Shown here: positions 7,272 to 15,314 of the stretch, piece after piece
How positions within the stretch are numbered: the stretch's first letter is position 1
Layout of the letters: each line of letters opens with the position of its first letter
DNA from: Pseudolysinimonas_A sp049651805
GTDB taxonomy: Bacteria > Actinomycetota > Actinomycetes > Actinomycetales > Microbacteriaceae
Direction of reading: 5' to 3'
Assembly (NCBI RefSeq): GCF_049651805.1
Contig: NZ_JBASCU010000034.1
Span: forward strand, 1 to 30,369
DNA: 30,369 nt
The notes under the pieces: model-generated
Told to the model about the DNA's origin: nothing
Seen by the model: only the letters and a program-made list of their open reading frames with translations
Database searches by the model: none
Translations under genes and position numbers: made by a program

Positions 7272-8699
7272 TCAGCGCGCCGGGTCGTAGCGACGCGGGG
7301 GGAAGGCGCGGAGCACGAGGGCGCGCAACGACTCGAGGTCGCCCGCGACGAAACCCTGAGCGCGGGCCTGCACGAGCACGTTGCCGATCGCGGTCGCCTC
7401 GACGGGCCCGGCCAGCACGGGAAGGCCGGTGGCGTTCGCGGTGAGCTGGCAGAGCAGTTCGTTCTGCGATCCGCCGCCGACGAGGTGCACGACCTCGACG
7501 GGGTGCCCGCTCAGCTCGGCGGCATCCCGGATCGACCGGGCGTACGTGGCGGCGAGCGACTCCAGGATGCTGCGCACCAGTTCCGGCCGGGATGCCGGCG
7601 CTGGCAGATCGTGCGCCGCGAGCCAGGCCGCGACCCGGGCAGGCATGTCGCCCGGCGCGAGGAACGCCTCGTCGTCGGCGTCGAAGAGCGGCACGGGCGC
7701 CGCCACCGCGGCCGCCTGGTCGAGCAGCGTCGGCAGGGAGATCGTCGTGCCGTCGCGTTCCCAGTCGCGGATGCACTCGGTGAGCAGCCAGAGTCCCATG
7801 ACGTTGTGCAGGTAGCGCACCCGGCCGTCGACGCCGCCCTCGTTGGTGAAGCCCGCCGCGCGGCTCGCCTCGGTGAGCACGGGGTGCTCGAGTTCCACGC
7901 CGACGAGCGACCAGGTGCCGCACGAGATGTACGCGTAGTTCGTTCCGGTCGCCGGGATGGCGACGACCGCCGACGCGGTGTCGTGGGTGCCGACCGCGGT
8001 CACGACAGCGCGGGTCTCGCCGATGCCGCGCTGGGCGCTCGGGGCGAGGCCGCCGAGGGCGGTGCCGGCGTCGACGAGTGACGGCAGCAGCGAGCCGGGG
8101 ATCGCGAGGCGCGTCGCCAGATCGGCATCCCACTCCCGGGTCGTGACCCCGAGAAGCCCGGTGGTCGAGGCGTTGGTGCGCTCGGCGACCGCGGTTCCGG
8201 TCAGCCAGTAGGCGAACAGGTCGGGGATCAGCAGGAACGCGTCGGCGACGTCGAGAGTTCCCGCGAGGCGGTCGGCGGTCAGCTGGAACAGCGTGTTGAA
8301 CGGCAGGTGCTGCAGTCCGTTGCGGCGATACAGCTCCTCGGCGGGAGCCACCGCGTGCACCGCCTGCACCCCGGCAGCGTTGCGTTCGTCGCGGTAGGAG
8401 TACGGGGCCCCGATGAGCCGGCCGCCACGCAGCAGCCCGTAGTCGACCGCCCAGGAGTCGATGCCGATGCTCGCGAGCTGCGGTTCCTGTCGCACCGCGG
8501 CGGCGAGTCCCTCGACGAGGTCGCGGTACAGCTCGAGCACGCTCCAGTGCAGCCCGTCCAGGGTGCGCACCGGCGAGTTCTTGAAGCGCGCGACATCCGT
8601 CAGCCGCAGCTCGTCGTGGCCCACGTAGCCGAGCAGCACCCGCCCGCTGGTCGCGCCGAGGTCGACGGCGGCGACCGCCCCGCCACTCCGCGCGCTCAT
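7272..8699 (-). CDS. rhaB: Rhamnulokinase (L-rhamnulose kinase), FGGY family
   Basis: This 475-residue FGGY-family sugar kinase opens with AAVDLGATSGRVLLGYV, the rhamnulokinase N-terminal phosphate-binding segment. It has IGIDSWAVDYGLL, GTHDTASAVVAIP and ISCGTWSLVGVELEHP in the middle, and a C-terminal VVHLVGGGSQNELLCQLTA typical of the nucleotide-binding half. It phosphorylates L-rhamnulose at C1. The ATG at 8699 is chosen because the family N-terminus begins there; the open frame upstream is antisense-like readthrough into the aldolase gene region. It lies 44 bases downstream of rhaEW on the same strand and is probably cotranscribed. The palindromic repeat pair follows its stop. Confidence 0.93.
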   Translation of the reverse strand: MSARSGGAVAAVDLGATSGRVLLGYVGHDELRLTDVARFKNSPVRTLDGLHWSVLELYRDLVEGLAAAVRQEPQLASIGIDSWAVDYGLLRGGRLIGAPYSYRDERNAAGVQAVHAVAPAEELYRRNGLQHLPFNTLFQLTADRLAGTLDVADAFLLIPDLFAYWLTGTAVAERTNASTTGLLGVTTREWDADLATRLAIPGSLLPSLVDAGTALGGLAPSAQRGIGETRAVVTAVGTHDTASAVVAIPATGTNYAYISCGTWSLVGVELEHPVLTEASRAAGFTNEGGVDGRVRYLHNVMGLWLLTECIRDWERDGTTISLPTLLDQAAAVAAPVPLFDADDEAFLAPGDMPARVAAWLAAHDLPAPASRPELVRSILESLAATYARSIRDAAELSGHPVEVVHLVGGGSQNELLCQLTANATGLPVLAGPVEATAIGNVLVQARAQGFVAGDLESLRALVLRAFPPRRYDPAR

Positions 8700-8743
8700 G
8701 ACCACATGCCCATCGTGCCCTGCCCTGCCCGATTCAGTGCGGC

Positions 8744-10780
8744 TCAGCGCAGGAACGCGGCGGCGACGCCCGCGTCGACGGGGATGTGCAGGCCAGTCGT
8801 GTGCGACAGGTCGGGCCCGGTGAGCACCGACACCGCATTGGCGACGTTCTCGGGCAGCACCTCGCGCTTGAGGATGGTGCGCTGCGCGTAGAACTCGCCG
8901 AGCTTGTCTTCGGCGATGCCGTAGGTTTTGGCCCGGTTCGCGCCCCAGCCGGCGGCGAAGATCCCGGAGCCGCGCACGACGCCGTCCGGGTTGATGCCGT
9001 TCACCTTGATGCCGTGCTCGCCGAGTTCGACCGCGAGCAGCCGCACCTGGTGGGCCTGGTCGGCCTTCGTCGCCGAGTAGGCGATGTTGTTCGGCCCGGC
9101 GAAGACGGAGTTCTTCGAGGCGATGTAGATGACGTCGCCGCCCATCTTCTGCTCGATGAGCACGGGCGCTGTCGCCTTCGCGACGAGGAACGAGCCCTTC
9201 GCCATGATGTCGTGCTGGAAGTCCCAGTCCTTCTCGGTGGTCTCCAGCAGCGGCTTGCTGAGCGAGACGCCGGCGTTGTTCACCACGATGTCCAGGCCAC
9301 CGAAGGCGAGCACGGCATCCTGCACCATCGTGTCGATAGCCGCGGCGTCGGTGACGTTCACCTGCAGGCCGATCGCGACATCGGGGCCACCGATCTCGGC
9401 CGCGGCCTCCTGGGCCGTGGCGAGGTCGAGGTCGGCGACGACGACACACGCGCCGTCCGCGGCGAGGCGGGTCGCGATGGCCTTGCCGATTCCGGATGCC
9501 GCGCCGGTGACGAGCGCAATGCGCGTCGCGTGGCTCTTCGGCTTGGGCATCCGCTGAAGCTTGGCTTCTTCGAGGGCCCAATACTCGATCGCGAACTTCT
9601 CCGCATCCGAGATCGGGGTGTAGGTCGAGATCGACTCGGCGCCGCGCATGACGTTGATCGCGTTGAGGTAGAACTCGCCGGCGACCCGAGCGGTCTGCTT
9701 GTTGGCCCCGTAGGAGAACATGCCGACGCCCGGCACGAGCACGATCAGCGGGTCGGCGCCGCGCATCGCCGGGCTCCCCGAGCCAGCGTACTTCTCGTAG
9801 TACGCGGTGTAGTCCGCTCGGTAGGCCTCGTGCAGCTTCTCGAGGCGCTGCTTGATCTTCTCGATCGGCGCGTCGGCGGGCAGGTCGACGAGCATCGGCT
9901 TGACCTTGGTGCGCAGGAAGTGGTCGGGGCACGACGTGCCCAGGGCGGCGAGCTTCGGCGCGTTCGCGCTGCTCAGAAATTCGAGCACCGCCGGCGCGTC
10001 GGTGAAGTGGCCCACCATCGGCTTGTCGTGACTGGCGATGCCGCGGATCGTCGCTGCGAGGGCCGCCGCCTTCGCGCGCCGCTCGGCCGGCGGAAGGGCC
10101 TTGTTCTTCGCGACCTCGCGACCGAACGGCGCCTTCTTGCCCTTCGCGGCGAGGTAATCCTCGGCGGTCGTGATGATCCACAGCGAGTTCTTCTGCGCCT
10201 CGGCGCTCGTGCGACCCCACGCGGTGATGCCGTGTCCGCCGAGGATGCAGCCGATCGCATGCGGGTTCTGCTTCTTGATGGCGGCGATGTCGAGGCCGAG
10301 CTGGAAGCCGGGCCGACGCCACGGCACCCAGACGACCTTGTCGCCGAAGGCCTTCTTCGTGAGCTTCTCGCCGTCTTTCGCGGTCGCGAAGGCGATGCCG
10401 GAATCCGGATGCAGGTGGTCGACGTGAGCCGCGTCGACGAAGGCGTGCATGAAGGTGTCGATGCTCGGGGCTGCGCCGCCGAGGCCGTGCCGGCAATAGT
10501 CGAGCGCGGCGACCATCTCGTCTTCCCGCTCGACGCCCGGGTAGGTCGCCTTGAGCGCTTCGATGCGGGCGAGGTTCAGCACCCCGAGGCCGGCTTCCGT
10601 GAGCGTGCCGAGGTCGCCGCCGGAGCCCTTGACCCAGAGCAGCTCGACGTCCTCTCCCGTCACCGGGTCGGCGGCGAGGCCCTTCGCCGAGGTGTTGCCG
10701 CCGCCGTAGTTGGTGACGCGCGGGTCGGAGCCGAGCTTGTTGCTGCGGGCGACGAGGTCGCGTGCGGGCGTGCTGGTCAT
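8744..10780 (-). CDS. rhaEW: Bifunctional rhamnulose-1-phosphate aldolase / lactaldehyde dehydrogenase
   Basis: This 678-residue fusion enzyme has two parts. Residues to about 400 are a class II aldolase of the RhaE type, with TNYGGGNTSAKG, HVDHLHPDSG and ILGGHGITAWG providing metal-site histidines. Residues from about 420 are a short-chain dehydrogenase with the Rossmann motif TGAASGIGKA (first Gly 426) and the catalytic YSATK pair Tyr568/Lys572. In this family the first part splits L-rhamnulose 1-phosphate into DHAP and L-lactaldehyde and the second oxidises lactaldehyde to lactate. AAGGTGG (complement of 10788-10794) is the ribosome site for the ATG at 10780. A candidate DeoR operator lies directly upstream. 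The next gene, rhaB, supplies its substrate. Confidence 0.93.
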   Translation of the reverse strand: MTSTPARDLVARSNKLGSDPRVTNYGGGNTSAKGLAADPVTGEDVELLWVKGSGGDLGTLTEAGLGVLNLARIEALKATYPGVEREDEMVAALDYCRHGLGGAAPSIDTFMHAFVDAAHVDHLHPDSGIAFATAKDGEKLTKKAFGDKVVWVPWRRPGFQLGLDIAAIKKQNPHAIGCILGGHGITAWGRTSAEAQKNSLWIITTAEDYLAAKGKKAPFGREVAKNKALPPAERRAKAAALAATIRGIASHDKPMVGHFTDAPAVLEFLSSANAPKLAALGTSCPDHFLRTKVKPMLVDLPADAPIEKIKQRLEKLHEAYRADYTAYYEKYAGSGSPAMRGADPLIVLVPGVGMFSYGANKQTARVAGEFYLNAINVMRGAESISTYTPISDAEKFAIEYWALEEAKLQRMPKPKSHATRIALVTGAASGIGKAIATRLAADGACVVVADLDLATAQEAAAEIGGPDVAIGLQVNVTDAAAIDTMVQDAVLAFGGLDIVVNNAGVSLSKPLLETTEKDWDFQHDIMAKGSFLVAKATAPVLIEQKMGGDVIYIASKNSVFAGPNNIAYSATKADQAHQVRLLAVELGEHGIKVNGINPDGVVRGSGIFAAGWGANRAKTYGIAEDKLGEFYAQRTILKREVLPENVANAVSVLTGPDLSHTTGLHIPVDAGVAAAFLR

Positions 10781-10793
10781 GAGAGAGCCACCT

Positions 10794-10817
10794 TGTTACA
10801 TTCTGTTAGATCGAACA
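10794..10817. promoter_or_regulatory. Candidate DeoR-family operator before rhaEW
   Basis: The 47 bases between the DeoR gene and rhaEW hold two 10-base-phased direct repeats, TGTTACAT (10794-10801) and TGTTAGAT (10804-10811). The second ends in ATCGAACA (10810-10817), which also forms an outer dyad with TGTTACAT (6 of 8 positions). DeoR-type sugar regulators commonly bind repeated short elements of this kind next to their targets. It sits 13-37 bases before the rhaEW start and overlaps its ribosome site, consistent with repression. Confidence 0.5.
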
Positions 10818-10827
10818 GGACGTGACT

Positions 10828-11574
10828 CTAGCGCAGTTCGGTGAGATCCCGATAGGGGTCGAGGCGCTCGTCGCGCGGGTCGAGGTCGGTGACAAGGATG
10901 TCGATGCGCCCCCAGTCGAGCCCGTGAGCGACCGCCGTGCGCCCGAGCTTCGACGCGTCGAGCAGCAGGATCGTCTCCTCGGCGAGGTCGGCGAAGACCG
11001 CCTTCAGCTGCGCCTCCTCGAGCGACACCTCGCTCGTTCCGTTCTCCGATACGGCGGATGCCGAGGTGAAAAATCGCGCGTAGCCGAGGGATGCCGCTGC
11101 TCGACACGCGACGGCGCCCACGAAACTCCCGGAGCGCTCGTCGAGTTCGCCGCCGATGAGTACTGACCGCACGCCGGGTCGCCTCCGTGCGGTCGCGGCG
11201 TTGTCGATCGAGTTCGTCGCGACCACGAGGTCGCGCGCCGAGATCTCGCCGAGCAGCACCCCGCTCGTCGTGGAGGCGTCGAACGCGACGGCGCCGGTCG
11301 CCGGTACGAGGTCGAGGGCCTTGCGGGCTATCAGCGACTTCGAGGTGGATCGCGTCGACATCCGCTCCCCGAACGGGCGCGGCAGCACGGGCGCGACCGC
11401 GCCTCCCCGCACGCGGCGCGCGAGCCCTTCGGCTTCCAGGTCATCGAGGTCGCGCCGCACCGTCATCGCCGAGACGCCCAGCTCCTCGGCGACCGGGTCG
11501 AGCCGCACCGCGCCGTCGCGGGTGAGGATCTCGAGCAACCGTGCCCGTCGTTCCTCGCCGAGAAGGGTCGCCAT
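10828..11574 (-). CDS. DeoR-family sugar-responsive transcriptional regulator
   Basis: This 248-residue protein has the DeoR winged helix at residues 5-60 (ERRARLLEILTRDGAVRL, then ELGVSAMTVRRDLDDLEAEG) and a DeoR C-terminal sensor domain with the phosphosugar-binding pattern AFDASTTSGVLLGEI and LLLDASKLGRTAV. The family usually responds to a phosphorylated sugar. A DeoR protein (RhaR) controls rhamnose genes in Rhizobium leguminosarum, so rhamnulose 1-phosphate or a relative is a plausible ligand here, by inference. It lies upstream of rhaEW-rhaB and 25 bases downstream of a LacI gene on the same strand. No clear ribosome site precedes the ATG at 11574. Confidence 0.87.
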   Translation of the reverse strand: MATLLGEERRARLLEILTRDGAVRLDPVAEELGVSAMTVRRDLDDLEAEGLARRVRGGAVAPVLPRPFGERMSTRSTSKSLIARKALDLVPATGAVAFDASTTSGVLLGEISARDLVVATNSIDNAATARRRPGVRSVLIGGELDERSGSFVGAVACRAAASLGYARFFTSASAVSENGTSEVSLEEAQLKAVFADLAEETILLLDASKLGRTAVAHGLDWGRIDILVTDLDPRDERLDPYRDLTELR

Positions 11575-11599
11575 GGCCGCCAGCGTAGCCCGCGGGTCG

Positions 11600-12616
11600 T
11601 CAGCGTCGAGCGCGGGTCGACTGACGCACCACGAGCTCCGGCTGAAAGACCGTCTGGCGGGGCGTCAGCCCGGGGTCGTCCGACTCCTCGATCAACACGC
11701 GAAGGGCGGTCTGGCCGATCGTGCGACTCGGCTGCCGCATCGACGAGAGCGGGATGGCCGCCGCTCCGGCGAAGGCGATGTCGTCGAACCCGATCAAGGC
11801 GATCTCATCCGGCACGAGCAGCTTGTCGCCGATGACCAGCGATTGAAGGAGCCCGAGCGCGACGAGATCATTCGCGGCGAACAACGCATCCGGCCACTGC
11901 CAACGCGGCCGTTCGAGAATCCGGATGCCGGCGGCGACACCCTCCTCCACGCTGAGCGCTCGGGTCACGACCACCTCGAGGCTTACGGCGTGGTGACTGT
12001 CTTCGACCGCGACCCGAGCTCCCGCCAGCCGGTCGCTCACCTGCCGCATATCGAGGGGACCGCCCACGTAGGCTATCCGACGTCGTCCGGTGTCGAGGAG
12101 GTGCTGCGCCGCGATGCGGCCACCGGTGAGGCTATCGACCGAGACCGAACTGAAGCGACCGTCGACGCTGAGGCGGTCCACGAGCACCACGGGGATGTTG
12201 CGGGAGCGGAGCCGCTCGAGCCGAGGGTTGATGTCTCCATACGGGGAGATCAACACACCCCGCACGTTCTGTTCTTCGAAGAGATCGAGGTAGAGCCCTT
12301 CACGGTCGGGGTCTTCGTCAGTGTTTCCGAGCAGAATGGCGAGCCCCCGCCCCGCAGCCTCGTCTTCTGCCCCGCGCACGACTTGGTTGAAGAAGGGGTT
12401 CTGGCCGTCGAGAACGACAAAGCCGATCGTCGCGCTCGTTCCCGCACGGAGCCGCCGGGCAGCGTCGTTGCGGACGTACCCGAGCTCGCTGATGGCCTGT
12501 TGCACACGCGCGACCGAGTCCGACGAGACGCCGCCCGGCCGGTTCAGCACGTTCGAGACCGTCCCGACCGAAACGCCCGCGAGGCGCGCGACATCGCGGA
12601 TGCTGACGGGTGCCAC
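11600..12616 (-). CDS. LacI-family transcriptional regulator (rhamnose locus, copy 1)
   Basis: This 338-residue LacI/GalR protein begins with the helix-turn-helix SIRDVARLAGVSVGTVSNVL (residues 5-24) and the hinge region ending RRLRAG, followed by a periplasmic-binding-like sensor domain (about 62-335) with NPFFNQVVRGAEDEA and ALFAANDLVALGLL. The GTG start at 12616 follows a strong AAAGGAGG ribosome site. It is divergent from rhaTPQS and very similar throughout to the second LacI protein at 20869-21915, with the same recognition helix VSVGTVSNVLN. Two TGAAYCGATTCA operators lie in the shared intergenic region, so it probably represses both the transporter operon and itself until rhamnose or a derivative binds. 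Confidence 0.9.
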   Translation of the reverse strand: MAPVSIRDVARLAGVSVGTVSNVLNRPGGVSSDSVARVQQAISELGYVRNDAARRLRAGTSATIGFVVLDGQNPFFNQVVRGAEDEAAGRGLAILLGNTDEDPDREGLYLDLFEEQNVRGVLISPYGDINPRLERLRSRNIPVVLVDRLSVDGRFSSVSVDSLTGGRIAAQHLLDTGRRRIAYVGGPLDMRQVSDRLAGARVAVEDSHHAVSLEVVVTRALSVEEGVAAGIRILERPRWQWPDALFAANDLVALGLLQSLVIGDKLLVPDEIALIGFDDIAFAGAAAIPLSSMRQPSRTIGQTALRVLIEESDDPGLTPRQTVFQPELVVRQSTRARR

Positions 12617-12663
12617 CGTGCCTCCTTTGGCGCGAAACGGTCGGGTTCAGCGTGAGCGGACGT

Positions 12664-12675
12664 TGAACCGATTCA
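12664..12675. promoter_or_regulatory. LacI-type operator, regulator-proximal
   Basis: TGAACCGATTCA differs by one base from the perfect palindrome at 12764-12775. It lies 48 bases before the copy-1 LacI start and just downstream of a possible minus-strand -10 TACGGT (complement of 12680-12685), a position fit for autorepression. Its centre is exactly 100 bases from the centre of the other operator. Confidence 0.65.
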
Positions 12676-12722
12676 TGTGACCGTACGCGATCACCGGCCA
12701 CTTGCGCTAGGCCGTGATCCGC

Positions 12723-12752
12723 TTGACTCGGCGGCCGGGGGCGTGTTAGCTT
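12723..12752 (+). promoter_or_regulatory. Promoter of the rhaTPQS operon
   Basis: TTGACT (12723-12728) and TAGCTT (12747-12752) form a -35/-10 pair with an 18-base spacer; TTAGCT at 17 bases is an alternative reading. Transcription would start about 12759, a few bases before the perfect operator at 12764-12775, so bound LacI protein would block early elongation or initiation. This is the best sigma-70-like promoter seen in the window. Confidence 0.6.
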
Positions 12753-12763
12753 CGGCGACGACC

Positions 12764-12775
12764 TGAATCGATTCA
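12764..12775. promoter_or_regulatory. LacI-type operator, perfect palindrome, at the rhaT promoter
   Basis: TGAATCGATTCA is a perfect 12-base palindrome with the central CG typical of LacI/GalR operators. It sits just after the predicted rhaT transcription start and 36-47 bases before the chosen rhaT start codon. Close variants occur at 12664-12675 and 20840-20851, each beside one of the two LacI genes. Confidence 0.75.
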
Positions 12776-12810
12776 TTCAATTGCTCACTCAACGAGGAGA
12801 TGAGGCTGCC

Positions 12811-14328
12811 GTGACCGTCGTTCGCGATCCCCGTGCCGTTCTCAGTCTCATCGGCGCGAGCAAGACCTTCGGCCCGGTGATCGCCCTCGCCAACGGCACC
12901 GTGCAGTTGCGCTCCGGGGAGATTCACGCTCTCGTCGGAGAGAACGGCGCCGGAAAGTCCACGCTCGTCAAGATCCTGGCCGGCGTTCACCAGCCGGACG
13001 GCGGGGAGTTCTTCGTCGGCGACGAGCCGGTGTCGTTCCGCACGGTCGCCGAGAGCAAGGCCGCGGGCATCTCCGTGATCTATCAGGAGCCGACCCTCTT
13101 CCCCGATCTCTCGGTCGCGGAGAACATCTTCGTCGGGCGGCAGCCACGCGGGCGGGTCGGGCTCATCAGCCGGAGTCAGATGCGGCAACTGGCCCGGGAC
13201 CTGTTCGCTCGGCTCGGGGTCGCCATCGATCCCGATCGGTCTGCCGAGGGCCTGTCGATCGCCGACCAGCAGATCATCGAAATCGCCAAAGCGATCTCCC
13301 TCGACGCGAAGGTGCTCGTGATGGACGAACCGACGGCTGCGCTTTCGGGCACCGAGGTGGAGCGCTTGTTCGCGGTGGCCCGGGGCCTACGGGATCGAGG
13401 CGCCGCCATCCTCTTCATCTCCCACCGCTTCGACGAGGTGTTCGCATTGAGCGACCGCATCACGGTCATGCGCGACGGCCGGTATATCGCGACACACGTC
13501 ACGAGCCAGACGAGCGTCGACGAGATCGTGCGGGAAATGGTGGGCCGAGACATCGACTCGCTTTACCCCAAAGTCGAGGCTCAGCTCGGCGACGTGGTGC
13601 TCGACGTGCAGGGACTCGCCCGGCGGGGGGTCTTCGCCGGGATCGACTTCCAGGTGCGCGCGGGTGAGATCGTCGCCCTCGCGGGACTTGTCGGCGCGGG
13701 GCGCACCGAAGTGGCGCGCGCCGTCTTCGGAATCGACCCCTATGACTCGGGCACCGTGACGTTGGGCGGTGTGCCACTCAAGCGTCACGACCCGCGCGCC
13801 GCGATTGCAGCGGGCATCGGCTTCGTTCCCGAAGACCGGCGGAAGCAGGGCCTCGTGATGGACCTCTCGGTCGCCCGGAACGCCGCCCTCACCCTGCGTG
13901 GGGCGCTCGCTCGATTCGGCCTCATCAACGGCGGGCGCGAACGCGCCGAAGCCGCACTCTGGACCACCCGGCTCCAGGTCAAGGCGGGCTCGCCCGACAT
14001 CGCGGTCTCGACGCTGTCCGGGGGCAATCAGCAGAAGGTCGTACTCGCGAAGTGGCTGGCCACCGAACCGCGGCTGCTCATCGTCGACGAGCCCACCCGC
14101 GGCATCGATGTCGGCACGAAGGCCGAAGTCCATCGCCTCCTCTCCGACCTCGCCGGGCGCGGCATCGCGATCCTGATGATCTCCTCGGAGCTGCCGGAGG
14201 TGCTCGGCATGGCCGACCGCGTCCTCGTCATGCGTGAGGGCCGGATCACAGCCGAACTCGCTCGCGCGGAGGCAACTCCCGAGCGGGTCATGCACGCGGC
14301 CACCGCGACCTCGGAGGCCGTGCGATGA
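12811..14328 (+). CDS. rhaT: Sugar ABC transporter ATPase (rhamnose, two nucleotide-binding domains)
   Basis: This 505-residue tandem ATPase is of the monosaccharide CUT2 type. The first domain has Walker A GENGAGKST at 43-51 and Walker B KVLVMDEPTAALS. The second has the degenerate P-loop GLVGAGRTE near 293, signature LSGGNQQKV and Walker B LLIVDEPTRGIDVG. It drives uptake through RhaP and RhaQ. The GTG at 12811 is preferred because a GAGG ribosome site lies five bases upstream and the protein then begins normally; an in-frame TTG at 12781 lies close to the operator. It leads the transporter operon and overlaps rhaP by 4 bases (ATGA). Rhamnose specificity is inferred from the neighbouring mutarotase, isomerase and kinase. 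Confidence 0.92.
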   Translation: MTVVRDPRAVLSLIGASKTFGPVIALANGTVQLRSGEIHALVGENGAGKSTLVKILAGVHQPDGGEFFVGDEPVSFRTVAESKAAGISVIYQEPTLFPDLSVAENIFVGRQPRGRVGLISRSQMRQLARDLFARLGVAIDPDRSAEGLSIADQQIIEIAKAISLDAKVLVMDEPTAALSGTEVERLFAVARGLRDRGAAILFISHRFDEVFALSDRITVMRDGRYIATHVTSQTSVDEIVREMVGRDIDSLYPKVEAQLGDVVLDVQGLARRGVFAGIDFQVRAGEIVALAGLVGAGRTEVARAVFGIDPYDSGTVTLGGVPLKRHDPRAAIAAGIGFVPEDRRKQGLVMDLSVARNAALTLRGALARFGLINGGRERAEAALWTTRLQVKAGSPDIAVSTLSGGNQQKVVLAKWLATEPRLLIVDEPTRGIDVGTKAEVHRLLSDLAGRGIAILMISSELPEVLGMADRVLVMREGRITAELARAEATPERVMHAATATSEAVR

Positions 14329-15314
14329 GCGTGCTCCGCCCCCTCCTCCGCCTGCGGGAGCTCCCGGTCGTCACGGCGCTCATCGTGCTCGTCGTGGGCA
14401 CCTCGCTCGTCAATCCGAGGTTCTTCACCCCGCAGAGCATCAAAGACCTGCTGCTCAACGCGACGATCGTCATGATCCTCGCCGTCGGTCAGGCGATCGT
14501 CATCATCACGCGCAACGTCGACCTCTCGGTCGGCTCGATCCTCGGCATCTCGGGGTTCCTCACCGGAACGCTGTTCGCGACCGTGCCGGGCATCCCGATC
14601 CCCGTCGTCTTCGTCGCCGGCGTGGCGATCGGCGCTCTTCTGGGTTCGGTCAACGGCCTGCTCGTGACATCGGTGCGCGTGCCGGCGCTCGTGATCACGC
14701 TCGGCACCCTGTACATCTACCGTGGCGTCAACAACGCGTGGGCCGGGGGCAAGGAGTACTTCTCCGGGGATCGACCGCGGGAATTCGGCAACCTGTCCGT
14801 CGACACCGTGTTCGGGTTCCCGATCATCACCCTCATCGCGATCGCCGTGCTCATCGTGCTGGCCGTCGTGCTCGGTGCGACGCGCTCCGGCCGTGACATG
14901 TACGCGATCGGGTCCGACCCCGACGCGGCGCGCCTCTTCGGCATCCCGGTGGGTCGCCGGGTGTTCACCGCCTTCGTGATCAACGGCGCGCTCGCCGGAC
15001 TCGGCGGGGTGCTGTATGCATCTCGGTTCAGCTCGGTCGGGGCCACGACCGGCACCGGGCTGGAGCTGGATGTCGTCGCCGCCGCAGTGGTCGGAGGTGT
15101 CGCGATCTTCGGCGGCTCGGGATCGGTCACCGGTGCGGCGATCGGGGCGCTCCTCCTCACGACGATCACGAGTTCGCTCACCGCGGTCCGGGTCGACAAG
15201 TTCTGGCAGCAGGCCGTCGTCGGCGCCCTGATCCTCGCGGCGATCATCATCGACCGCGTCGCGAGCTTGCGAACGGCGCGACGCTTGCGTGTGCAGGAGG
15301 AGACCCGTGTCTGA
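14325..15314 (+). CDS. rhaP: Sugar ABC transporter permease (rhamnose, first subunit)
   Basis: This 329-residue, multi-spanning membrane protein belongs to the ribose/rhamnose CUT2 permease family. Hydrophobic segments fill most of the length. Family stretches are MILAVGQAIVIITRNVDLSV (the N-terminal conserved region), VRVPALVITLGTLYIYRGV and AAVVGGVAIFGGSGSVTGAA near the C-terminus. It forms half of the membrane channel with RhaQ. The ATG lies in an ATGA overlap with rhaT. The stop falls eight bases inside rhaQ, so translation is probably coupled through the whole operon. Confidence 0.92.
   Translation: MSVLRPLLRLRELPVVTALIVLVVGTSLVNPRFFTPQSIKDLLLNATIVMILAVGQAIVIITRNVDLSVGSILGISGFLTGTLFATVPGIPIPVVFVAGVAIGALLGSVNGLLVTSVRVPALVITLGTLYIYRGVNNAWAGGKEYFSGDRPREFGNLSVDTVFGFPIITLIAIAVLIVLAVVLGATRSGRDMYAIGSDPDAARLFGIPVGRRVFTAFVINGALAGLGGVLYASRFSSVGATTGTGLELDVVAAAVVGGVAIFGGSGSVTGAAIGALLLTTITSSLTAVRVDKFWQQAVVGALILAAIIIDRVASLRTARRLRVQEETRV

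Noticed and set aside
8700..10496. Long in-frame extension upstream of rhaB on the same strand
   Set aside because: It is an arginine-rich shifted frame of rhaEW. Open alternative frames are expected at this GC content, and the kinase N-terminus begins at 8699.
12781..12810. TTG at 12781 as the rhaT start
   Set aside because: It is a weaker start codon with no ribosome site, and the GTG at 12811 with GAGG upstream gives a usual N-terminus.
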